Assembly (NCBI GenBank): GCA_964574635.1
Contig: CAZNOG010000008.1
Location: 88,831-152,830 of the forward strand
Length of the DNA: 64,000 bases
DNA from: CAZNOG01 sp964574635
Lineage (GTDB): Bacteria > Bacteroidota > Bacteroidia > Flavobacteriales_D > Cryomorphaceae
Reading direction: 5' to 3'
Position numbers and translations under genes: made by a program. Numbering within the stretch: position 1 is the stretch's first letter; the number at the start of each line of letters is the position of its first letter. The notes under the pieces were generated by a model. It did not search any database. It saw nothing but the letters and a program-made list of their open reading frames with translations, and was not told where the DNA came from. Of the stretch, positions 17,544-26,800 are shown piece by piece.

Positions 17544-19268
17544 ATGAAGACTTTGCAACGATCCATGCGAATCGCCGCGTGGTTGTTTTGTGCCCTCCCG
17601 CTCACCGTGTGGGCCCAGCAAGGCGATTCATTCGACCAAACCCAAGTGATCACCGGGGAGAGGACGCTCAGCGTTCAAAAAGCATACAAAATCACCGACA
17701 TGCCGGAGCCGGTGGAGATGAACGTGCAGGTGGAGCAACCGCAATACATGCTCATCCCGAAGAGACCCGCCACGGAAATGGCCGTCGACACCATCGAACC
17801 GGCCAAGGTGCGCGTGCGCGAACCGTTGGAAAAACTTTATAAGGGATACGTCAAAGCGGGTGTGGGAACTTTTGCGACCCCGTTTATCGATGCAATGTAT
17901 TCCAGCACAAGGGAGCGTGACCATTCCTACGGAATCCGCTACCGGCACAATTCATCCAACGACGGAATCAACCGCGCGGTGGCGTATAGCGGATTCAGCG
18001 AGAACCTCGCCAACGTCTGGGGCAAGAAACTCTTCGGAAAACACGGGTTGAGCGCCGACCTCAGCTACAAGCGCAACGTAGTGCACTACTACGGTTTCGA
18101 CCCGCAGGGAATAGAACTCGACAAGAAGGACATTCGGCAGCGGTTCAGTACTTTACAACTCGACATGGATTGGCGAAGCTACTACCGCGACTCCTCCCGG
18201 GTAAACCACGACATCGGTCTGCTGGTGTATCATTTGAGCGATCGCTACGACGCGAGTGAATACGGAGTCAACGCCACCGCCGATTTGCGGTCCTATCGAG
18301 GACAGCACTACTTTCTGCTCGACGCCGGTTTCGACCTCATCGGGTACAAGGCCGGACTCCTTCCCGCATTCGATTTCGCGAGGGATACTTTCCTTCTCGC
18401 CGACGAAAACACCAATGCCATCGTGCACGCCACGCCCAAAGTCGTGCTCAGAACCGGAGGCCTTCGCGCCGAAGTGGGACTCGGTCTCTACGGCCGATTT
18501 TCCAATAAATTCGAAGCCAACGCCTTCCCCGACGTATACTTCAGCTACTCTCTCTTCAACGACATTTTCATCCCCTACGCGGGAATAACCGGCAGCGTGG
18601 AAAGAACGGGTTTCAAAACCCTTACGGACGAGAATCCCTTCGTTCTGTCCAACCTCGAACTCAGGAATGAAATTCAGCGGTACAAGCTCTTCGGAGGAAT
18701 CCGTGGCTCCATCAGCGACAAAATCAGCTTCAACGTCGGTGCGAGCTACGTCAAAGCCGACGACGTCGCACTTTTCGTAAACGATACATTGGTGAGCCGG
18801 GAGAACCGATTTTCCGTGGTTTACGATGAGGTGACTACGCTGGCACTTACGGGAGAAGTATCGTACCTCAATGACGACAAATGGGGCGCTTCCCTCCGAG
18901 GTGAAATTTTCTCGTATTCCACCGACAGAGAAGCTGAAGCTTGGCATTTGCCCGATTACAAATTCACGCTCAGAGCCAATTACAATCTGTTCGACAAGAT
19001 TTTACTGCGCACCGACCTGACCTATGTCGGACCCCGCAAAATGAAATCCCTTTGGCCCCTCGCCGACACCGAACGGCAGAACGGAGGGTTTTGGATTGCC
19101 GAGGCCGACGCGTACTTCGACTTGAGTCTCGGCGTAGAATACAGGTACACCACCCGACTGTCGGCCTTCGTGGAAGGGTACAACCTCACCTCGTCCAAGT
19201 ACGAAATTTACCACCGATTTCCCGCCCAAAGGGTCTTCGTTCGCGGAGGTGTCAAGTACGCATTCTGA
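17544..19268 (+). CDS. Outer-membrane beta-barrel protein (TonB-receptor-like, no plug)
   Basis: About 574 residues. Signal peptide MKTLQRSMRIAAWLFCALPL... ending TVWAQQ; alternative starts at 17508 (overlapping the upstream stop) and 17520 are possible. A proline-rich periplasmic stretch (to about 115) is followed by many alternating hydrophobic/polar strands with aromatic girdles (SYGIRYRHNSSN, LNYNLF-like turns), and the protein ends in VRGGVKYAF with a terminal Phe, as in outer-membrane barrels. It lacks the TonB plug domain, so import activity is uncertain. Its pairing with the TPR gene just upstream is a recurrent arrangement in Bacteroidota; the function is not known. Confidence 0.75.
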   Translation: MKTLQRSMRIAAWLFCALPLTVWAQQGDSFDQTQVITGERTLSVQKAYKITDMPEPVEMNVQVEQPQYMLIPKRPATEMAVDTIEPAKVRVREPLEKLYKGYVKAGVGTFATPFIDAMYSSTRERDHSYGIRYRHNSSNDGINRAVAYSGFSENLANVWGKKLFGKHGLSADLSYKRNVVHYYGFDPQGIELDKKDIRQRFSTLQLDMDWRSYYRDSSRVNHDIGLLVYHLSDRYDASEYGVNATADLRSYRGQHYFLLDAGFDLIGYKAGLLPAFDFARDTFLLADENTNAIVHATPKVVLRTGGLRAEVGLGLYGRFSNKFEANAFPDVYFSYSLFNDIFIPYAGITGSVERTGFKTLTDENPFVLSNLELRNEIQRYKLFGGIRGSISDKISFNVGASYVKADDVALFVNDTLVSRENRFSVVYDEVTTLALTGEVSYLNDDKWGASLRGEIFSYSTDREAEAWHLPDYKFTLRANYNLFDKILLRTDLTYVGPRKMKSLWPLADTERQNGGFWIAEADAYFDLSLGVEYRYTTRLSAFVEGYNLTSSKYEIYHRFPAQRVFVRGGVKYAF

Positions 19269-19296
19269 CGCAACCCTTCCCGACTCGCGAATCCAC

Positions 19297-19323
19297 TCCC
19301 TCCGTTAGTCTTTTTCGGAGGGA
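19297..19323 (+). terminator. Hairpin downstream of the barrel gene
   Basis: TCCCTCCG (19297-19304) pairs perfectly with CGGAGGGA (19316-19323) around an 11-base loop containing five T's. There is no T-run directly after the stem, so terminator function is only possible. Confidence 0.4.
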
Positions 19324-19456
19324 TTCGGCGCTGTTTTTCTCGGCCTTTCCACCCGTCGTCCGACCGATCTCCCCCGGATGTTGAAAAAGTCCCTCAAATG
19401 TTCATAAACACCGCGATATACAAGGGTTTTCGCATGGTTTTAAGGGTTAAAAATCG

Positions 19457-19464
19457 TATCTTTG
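19457..19464 (+). promoter_or_regulatory. -7 promoter box (TATCTTTG) for gyrB
   Basis: Perfect TAnnTTTG match 30 bases before the gyrB ATG at 19495. A clear -33 TTG is not seen. Confidence 0.7.
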
Positions 19465-19494
19465 TACATCATAGAATCACTCACCATTGAATAT

Positions 19495-21453
19495 ATGACA
19501 GACGAGCAAAAAAAGCAGCCGAGTGACTACTCGGCCGGGAATATCCAGGTTCTGGAAGGGCTTGAAGCCGTTCGCAAAAGACCCGCGATGTACATCGGCG
19601 ACGTCGGTGTACGTGGATTGCACCACTTGGTGTACGAGGTGGTCGATAACTCGATCGACGAAGCGATGGCGGGCTACTGCGATACCATCGACGTGACCAT
19701 CAACGAAGACAACTCCATTACGGTGGTCGACAACGGACGGGGTATACCCACCGATTACCACGAAAAAGAACAGCGTTCGGCACTGGAGGTCGTGATGACC
19801 GTTCTGCACGCCGGGGGTAAGTTCGACAAGGATACCTACAAGGTGTCGGGAGGTCTTCACGGAGTGGGGGTGTCTTGTGTGAACGCACTCTCCGAAAGCT
19901 TGAAAGCCACCATATACCGAAAAGGGCAAATCTGGGAACAGAACTACGCCATCGGTCAACCTTTGTCCGACGTGAAAGTCGTGGGCGAAACCGACCAAAC
20001 CGGTACGCGCATCGATTTCCGTCCCGACAGAACCATCTTTGCAGAATACGAATACAGCTACGAAACACTCGCAAAACGTATGCGCGAGTTGGCCTTCCTC
20101 AACAAAGGCATTCGCATCACCCTCACGGACCGCCGAGAAACCGATGAAGACGGCAATTTCATTTCCGATGAATACTTCTCCGAAGGCGGCCTCTACGAGT
20201 TTGTGGAATTCCTGGACGGATCCCGCGAAAGACTCATCAGCAAGCCCATCTACATGGACGGCGAGAAGAACGGAATCCCCGTTGAAGTGGCCATGCTGTA
20301 CAACACCTCCTTCTCGGAAAATATTCACGCTTACGTGAACAATATCAATACCCACGAAGGAGGAACCCATCTGGGAGGATTCCGCCGTGGACTTACCACT
20401 ACGCTGAAAAAATACGCCGAGGATTCGGGCATGTTGAGCAAAGTGAAGTTCGACGTCGCCGGCGATGACTTCCGCGAAGGCTTGACCGCGGTCATTTCCA
20501 TCAAAGTGGCCGAACCCCAGTTCGAGGGCCAAACGAAAACCAAATTGGGAAACCGTGAAGTCACCGCGCCGGTGTCTCAAGCGGTTTCCGAAATGCTCGC
20601 CAATTACCTGGAGGAAAACCCCGCCGATGCACGAGCCATCGTCAACAAGGTGATCCTCGCCGCACAAGCGCGCCACGCCGCACGCAAAGCGAGGGAAATG
20701 GTGCAGCGAAAAAGCGTACTCTCATCCACCGGACTGCCCGGAAAGCTCAGCGATTGCGCCGATAAAAACCCTGAAAATTGCGAACTCTACCTCGTCGAGG
20801 GAGACTCTGCAGGCGGAACCGCAAAACAAGGCCGGGATCGGAATTTCCAAGCCATTCTCCCCCTGAGAGGTAAAATCCTCAACGTCGAAAAAGCCATGCA
20901 ACACAGGATTTTCGACAACGAGGAGATCAAAAACATCTACACCGCACTCGGGGTGAGAGTGGGTACCGAAGAAGATTCCAAAGCGCTGGACGTCAGCGGA
21001 CTCAGGTACCATAAAATCATCATCATGTGTGACGCCGACGTAGACGGTAGTCACATCGAAACGCTGATTCTCACCTTCTTCTTCCGCCACATGAGGGAAC
21101 TCATCGAAGCGGGATACATCTATATCGCCACGCCGCCCCTCTACCAGCTCAAACGTGGCAACACCATTCGCTACGCATGGAACGAAGAGGAAAGGCAGCG
21201 CTTGACCGATGAGATGAAGGGCAATTCCAAAGAGTCCGTGGTGGGTGTGCAGCGCTACAAGGGTCTTGGAGAAATGAACGCCGAGCAGCTGTGGGACACC
21301 ACCATGAACCCTGAACACCGTACCCTTCGCCAGGTCACCATCGACAACGCCGCCGAAGCCGACCGCATATTTTCCATGCTCATGGGCGACGACGTTCCCC
21401 CTCGCCGGGAGTTCATCGAGAAAAATGCCAAGTACGCACGTATCGACGCGTAA
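19495..21453 (+). CDS. gyrB: DNA gyrase subunit B
   Basis: 652 residues. GyrB supplies the ATPase and part of the cleavage core of gyrase, which introduces negative supercoils. GHKL ATPase motifs are EVVDNSIDEAMAG, VVDNGRGIPTD and GGLHGVGVSCVNALS. The TOPRIM acidic site is YLVEGDSAGGTAKQGRD, with the Mg-binding Asp pair in IMCDADVDGSHI; PLRGKILNVEKA and YKGLGEMNAEQLWDTTM follow. The shorter length (no ~165-residue insert) is normal outside the proteobacteria. ParE is the alternative, but overall length and motifs favour GyrB. The start is set by the promoter box 30 bases upstream; an in-frame codon at 19462 overlaps that box. Confidence 0.94.
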   Translation: MTDEQKKQPSDYSAGNIQVLEGLEAVRKRPAMYIGDVGVRGLHHLVYEVVDNSIDEAMAGYCDTIDVTINEDNSITVVDNGRGIPTDYHEKEQRSALEVVMTVLHAGGKFDKDTYKVSGGLHGVGVSCVNALSESLKATIYRKGQIWEQNYAIGQPLSDVKVVGETDQTGTRIDFRPDRTIFAEYEYSYETLAKRMRELAFLNKGIRITLTDRRETDEDGNFISDEYFSEGGLYEFVEFLDGSRERLISKPIYMDGEKNGIPVEVAMLYNTSFSENIHAYVNNINTHEGGTHLGGFRRGLTTTLKKYAEDSGMLSKVKFDVAGDDFREGLTAVISIKVAEPQFEGQTKTKLGNREVTAPVSQAVSEMLANYLEENPADARAIVNKVILAAQARHAARKAREMVQRKSVLSSTGLPGKLSDCADKNPENCELYLVEGDSAGGTAKQGRDRNFQAILPLRGKILNVEKAMQHRIFDNEEIKNIYTALGVRVGTEEDSKALDVSGLRYHKIIIMCDADVDGSHIETLILTFFFRHMRELIEAGYIYIATPPLYQLKRGNTIRYAWNEEERQRLTDEMKGNSKESVVGVQRYKGLGEMNAEQLWDTTMNPEHRTLRQVTIDNAAEADRIFSMLMGDDVPPRREFIEKNAKYARIDA

Positions 21454-21480
21454 CCGACGATTATTATTCAAATCAATCCA

Positions 21481-21512
21481 AAAGGCGGTGCATTCAGTAC
21501 CGCCTTTTTTTT
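21481..21512 (+). terminator. Intrinsic terminator of gyrB
   Basis: AGGCGGT and ACCGCCT form a 7-bp stem around a nine-base loop, followed directly by eight T's. It lies 27 bases after the gyrB stop. Confidence 0.85.
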
Positions 21513-21555
21513 GTTTTTGATTTGAATTTGGGCGAATCCCTTCCCCTCACCGGGT

Positions 21556-21701
21556 CGGGTCGGTCTACCGCCTATATCCGCCCTGCCGTGTGCCGCGGGT
21601 TGCAAAGGCCCGAACGAGCTTCTAAGGTCGCTGTACGGGCCCGGCACTCCGCATGGCACACGGCAGGGCGGGATGCCGGCGTCCGCCCTTTCGCGAATCC
21701 C
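21556..21701 (+). repeat. Structured intergenic repeat, copy B
   Basis: Same length (146 bp) and layout as copy A. The left flank is GGGTCGGTCTACCGCCTATA. A perfect 16-bp inverted repeat (21579-21594 with 21655-21670) has arms wholly different in sequence from copy A. A 6-bp inner stem (GGCCCG 21607-21612 with CGGGCC 21636-21641) follows, then the central GAGCTTCTAAGGTCGCT (21616-21632) and the right flank GGGATGCCGGCGTCCGCCCT. It sits between the gyrB terminator and the convergent EEP gene, filling most of that 318-base gap. Confidence 0.85.
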
Positions 21702-21771
21702 CGCACATCGGCAATCGTTCTTCTTGCGGAAAACACCATCCAATCCGCAAAGGGATTTCCGGAAATGGAAG

Positions 21772-22866
21772 TTATTGGTTGGTCACGGAAGTTTCGGAGT
21801 CCCGAATCGGCAGATCCAAGTCGATCCAGATAGGCAAGTGGTCGCTGTATCCCCCTTGATACGCGGGTCCTTGGAACGTGCGGTTTATCACGTCGTTCCC
21901 CGCTGCATTTTTCTTTAACATCCACGGCGGATTGAAAATGCCCACGTGCCCGGTCGACGTACTTACCTCACCTCCTCCCAACAGGGACCGGCTGACGATG
22001 ATTTGGTCCAAAACTCCCCATTCACCCCCAAAAGAGTGGGTGCCGTAAATGTGCTTGATCGGAAAACTCAAGTTGACGAGATCGCCCGATTCCGCCGGTT
22101 CATCCGGTCTCTTGGCTCCCAATGTCTCCCGAAGACTGATGTCATCCGGTTCGTCGTTGAAGTCGCCCAAAATCACGATGTACGGATCCTTGAATCGGGC
22201 GTTCAGACTGTCTACCTTTTGCTTTACGACACTCGCCACGTAAATCCGCGACGGCTCCGACGTGAATTGACCTCCCCATCGAGAGGGCCAATGGTTCACG
22301 AATACGTGCAAGGTATCTTGAGAGGGAAGTCGACCCTTGATGTAAAGCAAGTCTCGTGTCGTCCGCGACGGATTGTCGGGAAATCGTATGCGGATGTATT
22401 CGTACAGAATGAGGTTGAACCTGTCGGGTCGGTATATGCACGCCACATCAATCCCACGCGAATCCGGTGAATCCTCGTGGATAATGTTGTATTCCACCGC
22501 CGCCAAGGGCGAGTGCTTCGTCAATCCTTCCAGCACCCATCGATTCTCCACCTCCGAGAGCGTCATGAGGTCCATGGGTTCCCAACCGCCCAGCGCGGCG
22601 ATCGTTCTCGCCAATCCGTTCTTTTTCGCGTCGTAACGGTAATACGTGTACCTGTTCTCGCCCTCCGGCGTGAACGCATCGTCGTTTTTCAGACTGTCGT
22701 TTTCGAGATCGAAGAAATTTTCCACATTCCAGAAACCCAGTCGAAAGCGTTCCTCGCCTCGGGGGGCGGGGTCGTAGGTGTCGTACTGCTTAAACTCCGC
22801 CGATTGGGGGAACACGGGAAGGTAGAGCAGAACACAAACTGTCAGAACGAGGGAAAGGCGGATCAT
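21772..22866 (-). CDS. Exported endonuclease/exonuclease/phosphatase-family protein
   Basis: 364 residues with a signal peptide (about 1-21, ending YLPVFPQ). The EEP/DNase I-like fold is seen in RLGFWNVENFFDLENDS (catalytic Asn and Glu region), MTLSEVENRWVLEGL (metal-binding Glu), VFVNHWPSRWGG (catalytic His), YIVILGDFNDEPDD (Asp/Asn pair) and YSDHLPIWIDLDLP (Asp-His at the end). It could cleave phosphodiesters in extracellular DNA or in phospholipids or sugars; the substrate is unknown. Its ATG overlaps the lgt stop by four bases, so the two form an operon with coupled translation. Confidence 0.88.
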   Translation of the reverse strand: MIRLSLVLTVCVLLYLPVFPQSAEFKQYDTYDPAPRGEERFRLGFWNVENFFDLENDSLKNDDAFTPEGENRYTYYRYDAKKNGLARTIAALGGWEPMDLMTLSEVENRWVLEGLTKHSPLAAVEYNIIHEDSPDSRGIDVACIYRPDRFNLILYEYIRIRFPDNPSRTTRDLLYIKGRLPSQDTLHVFVNHWPSRWGGQFTSEPSRIYVASVVKQKVDSLNARFKDPYIVILGDFNDEPDDISLRETLGAKRPDEPAESGDLVNLSFPIKHIYGTHSFGGEWGVLDQIIVSRSLLGGGEVSTSTGHVGIFNPPWMLKKNAAGNDVINRTFQGPAYQGGYSDHLPIWIDLDLPIRDSETSVTNQ

Positions 22867-23687
22867 CCCTTCTTTTGGACCGGGATTGGTTTGGCCGGTC
22901 TCACCATCAAATATACACCGGCGATTACAAATGGGATACTCAGTATTTGACCCATGTTGAGCGGCAAGTCCGCCTCAAAAGCCTCTTGGTCTATTTTGAA
23001 GAATTCGTCCAGGAAACGCAACGTGAACAAAACGGCCATAAAGAATCCGAAAAGGAATCCTTCTTTGAGTCGGTCCCTTTTGTTCTTCCACATGAAATAG
23101 AGCGCCACCCCGATCAAGAATGCATAGATCGCCTCGTAGAGCTGTGCGGGATGACGAGGGTCCAATGCCAATTCGGGAGGGTAAGCACGCACAAATTGAA
23201 ACCCCCAGGGCAGGGAAGTGACCGTGCCCAATATCTCGGAATTCATCAAATTCCCTATCCTGATGCAAGCTCCCGTAAAAGCCACCACGATCACCAGTCG
23301 GTCGAACACCCACAGAAAGCGGAAGTTGAATTTTCGACAGTACAAGTAGATGGCGATGAGAATCCCGATGGCACCCCCGTGGCTGGCCAACCCGCCCCGC
23401 CAAATTTTGAGTATCTCACCCGGATTGTCCAGATAATAACCCAAGTCGTAAAAGATGACGTGACCCAATCTCGCACCGATAATGGTGCCTATTACGACGT
23501 ACAAAGTGAGGTCTTCGACGTTTTTTCGGGTCTTGCCCTCCTTCTCGAAGACGTGAAACATGATGTACTGACTCACCAACAATCCGAAGACGAACAACAG
23601 ACCGTACCACCGAACGGGCAAATCGAGTCCGGGGATGGTGAAGGCAACGGGATCAACGTCCCAAATAATGGCGTTGAGGGGATTCAA
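22863..23687 (-). CDS. lgt: Prolipoprotein diacylglyceryl transferase Lgt
   Basis: 274 residues with about seven membrane segments. Lgt transfers diacylglycerol from phosphatidylglycerol to the lipobox Cys of lipoprotein precursors in the inner membrane. The family signature is visible: IIGARLGHVIFYDLGYYL, WRGGLASHGGAIGILIAIYL (catalytic His region) and CIRIGNLMNSEILG, then PRHPAQLYEAIYAF. It is the first gene of a two-gene transcript with the EEP protein. One predicted client lies in this window, the lipoprotein at 62.6 kb. Confidence 0.95.
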   Translation of the reverse strand: MNPLNAIIWDVDPVAFTIPGLDLPVRWYGLLFVFGLLVSQYIMFHVFEKEGKTRKNVEDLTLYVVIGTIIGARLGHVIFYDLGYYLDNPGEILKIWRGGLASHGGAIGILIAIYLYCRKFNFRFLWVFDRLVIVVAFTGACIRIGNLMNSEILGTVTSLPWGFQFVRAYPPELALDPRHPAQLYEAIYAFLIGVALYFMWKNKRDRLKEGFLFGFFMAVLFTLRFLDEFFKIDQEAFEADLPLNMGQILSIPFVIAGVYLMVRPAKPIPVQKKG

Positions 23688-23814
23688 TCGTCAGATTCCT
23701 TGATTTCCAAATTTTGAACACCCTGACGGGTCGGGGCGAAGGTAAGGATTCAATGGAAAGAATGGGAAGTGCCCACCGAAATTTGAAGGTCGACAAAATC
23801 CCCGCGGCAAAATA

Positions 23815-26800
23815 TTACCGTATCAGCGTCACGAAGCCCTTGATTTGCTTTTTCTTTTTCGACGTCGACGAGCTGAATTGGATGAAGTAGGTGTAAACCC
23901 CCATCGGCACGAAATAGTCGCTGCCTTGTACGTTTCCACGCCATCCCTCGTTGATGTCGGTCGTGTGGAACACTTCTCTTCCCCACCGATCGAAAATGCG
24001 CAAATCGTATTTCTCGGGATCGTAGGTCACCCCGACGGGCTTCCAAATTTCGTTCATCCCGTCCCCGTTCGGCGTAAATGAATTGGGGATAAACCAAAGC
24101 AACTCATCGTTGACGATTACTTCCTTGTACACGGTGTCGATACATCCGTTTTCGCTTTCCGATATCAACCTTACCTCGTAGGTGCCGGAGGTATCACGCG
24201 GAAAGTCGAACTGCGAAATCCGATCGTAGACCGTGGCGATTTTGTAATCCGCGTAAATGTCATATCGGGAATATCTTATCGGCCCCGGTTGGGATACGTC
24301 TTGAAAAGTCACCAAAGTGTTTTCGATGGTCGTCGGGTTCGGGTTGATGTTGAAATCCGCGATGAAACGTGGAGGATTCGAAATGTTGATGGCCTGACGC
24401 AGGCGGCATCCCACGGCATCTTTGATGATGACGGTGTCCGGCCCGGCGCATACATAGCCGATGTTCTCGGTGGTCCAGGATTTACCGTTGTTGAAACTGT
24501 ATGATACGGCTTCCGAGGCATCCACAACGATGCGCGCATCACAGGAATCCGCACAAGAGGGAGGTGTGTGCGTGACGGTCATCACTTGCGGATCGGGTTC
24601 GGATATGGTAAAAAACGTTGAATCCGTACAGCCCACGTTGTCCGTAACTTTCAGTTGGTGCACACCGGCACAGAGACTGTCGCGCACTTGCAGTATGCCG
24701 CTGGAAGCCCCTCCCGACCATTCGAAGCTGTAAAGCCCCGTCGCGGAAGTTCCACCCGTAACCATGGCGATGGCTTTTCCATTGCATTCGTCATAGCAGA
24801 TGGCGTCTTCGGTCACGGCGTCCACTTGCAGAGAATCCGCAAAAGTGACCACGATATCCTGACTCATCGAACACATGAATCCATTGTTGTCCGTCCAGGT
24901 CAGAGTAATTTGTCCGCCCGGTGATTCGGCGGTCACGATGGCGTGTGGATCATGAATATCGCTGAAAGTCACGTTCGGAGGCCCCGACCACGTGCCCACA
25001 CCTACTACGGGTTCGGCTTGAAGTTGGTACTCCAATGCACAAGCGATGGCATCGGGACCGGGATTGGCGTTCGTCTGACAACAAGTTTGAACTTCCATTC
25101 CCAAGATCGTGATCGTGAGGTTAGAGGAGTTGGTGCACTCCCCGTTCGACACGGTATAGGTCAAATCGAAGGAGGCGCCATCGGGGTAATCCATAGGTTG
25201 TAGTTGGGTGGAACCGAACGGTTCGCCGGTTTCCGTGTACGTCCACGTACCGCCGAGCATCGGATTCCCCATCAGGTAGTCCGTGAGAATTCCCGCAGGT
25301 GAATTGTAACAGAAGGTGGTATCCGTATCCATACCCGGATTGGCTTCGGGCACGGGTGCAACCGTAATCTGGTCGGTTTTCGCGCAGCCGGGCATTCCGT
25401 GGGGGTATGCGGTTACGGTATAAACGGTCGGTTGCTCCACGAACACGGAGGGGAATTGGATGTTGGGATTTGACAAGCCCGTTGCAGGACTCCAATTCCA
25501 GGTCATTCCGCCACCGCCGTTGCAGGATACATACACCTCCAATGGGTCTTGTTGCCCGCTTGCGCAACTGTTGCTAAAGTCCGGATCGATGACGAACGTA
25601 ATGCATCCGGTCGGATTCGTGGCTACGAAGGATAAATCCGTTAAATCGTAAATGGGGCCCGCGATCAAGGGCGCCGAAGGATTTTCGCCGTCAAAGACGT
25701 AAAATTCGTCCCAGTTATTTTCGACCGTTCCCGATAGAATATAGAACTGCATCATGGTGCCGTCGCCGGGAGTGTCCGGGCAATAAGTCACCACCAAGTC
25801 GTTGCCGTTTTCGTAACAGTACGTATGAACCCCCGAAATCAATCCACAATTGCCCTGTACCCCGGCCATTCCGGGTGATAATTCCAGGGAATCGTTGCAC
25901 AGAAACAGGTCCGGACCGGCGTCTATTTCAGGCCCCTCGATGACCTCTACCACGATGGTTGTGTCGAATGTGCACCCGAAATTATTTGTCGCGTAGAACG
26001 TATAGTCGTAAAATCCCGTTTCCGGCGGTGATACGTTTATAATGTTGCCATTTGAGGAGGTAGAGGAGATGTACGGCCCTTCCCAGTACGTGCTGTCCGG
26101 TCCCATTCCGATAATCGGTGTGAACGTCGTCACGTCGGGAAACAACGAAGGATCGAAATTAATCCCCCAAGAAAAAATATAGCCGTTGTCGATGGCGTAG
26201 TTGTCCGTGATGATGAACGTCCACTCCCCGTTTAAGGGGCATCCCACGAGGTCGCACATGTCTCCGTAACTCTCGTAGATGCCGGGGTTTACAATGTTGT
26301 TGTTTTCCGCGTTCCCCGCGTTGTCAACATAGCTGGTCATCGTCCAATTGGCGTTGTCGGTCACGAATCCATTCGTACTCGACGACGACCAACCGTAATC
26401 GTAACCCGTTCCGGCAATATCGCTGTCAACGTCTACGGCTTCACCGAAGTAAGTGGCTCCACCGCCGTTGGGGTGCTCGAGCAAAGTGACGTTCGTACCG
26501 TCGGGACATTCGATCGCAATGGACAGGTCACCTATAAACGAGTGCTCCATATTGGCCATCACGTTCAACAAATCGTCGCACTCTTCCAACGTCGAATTCG
26601 GCTCGAAAAAATCAAATACCAATGAGGAAGTGTATGAAAATCCCGCGCCGTCGGGTAGGTACACTTCCCCGGCCACCACTTGCGGGGGCAGCGCGGTCCA
26701 AGTAACGGATTGTACGGGGTCGCCGCTTATCGTCGTGGCGGCACCCGAACTCCCCAAACATATCGGCGAATTGAATTCCGTATTGAAAACGGGGATGGTG

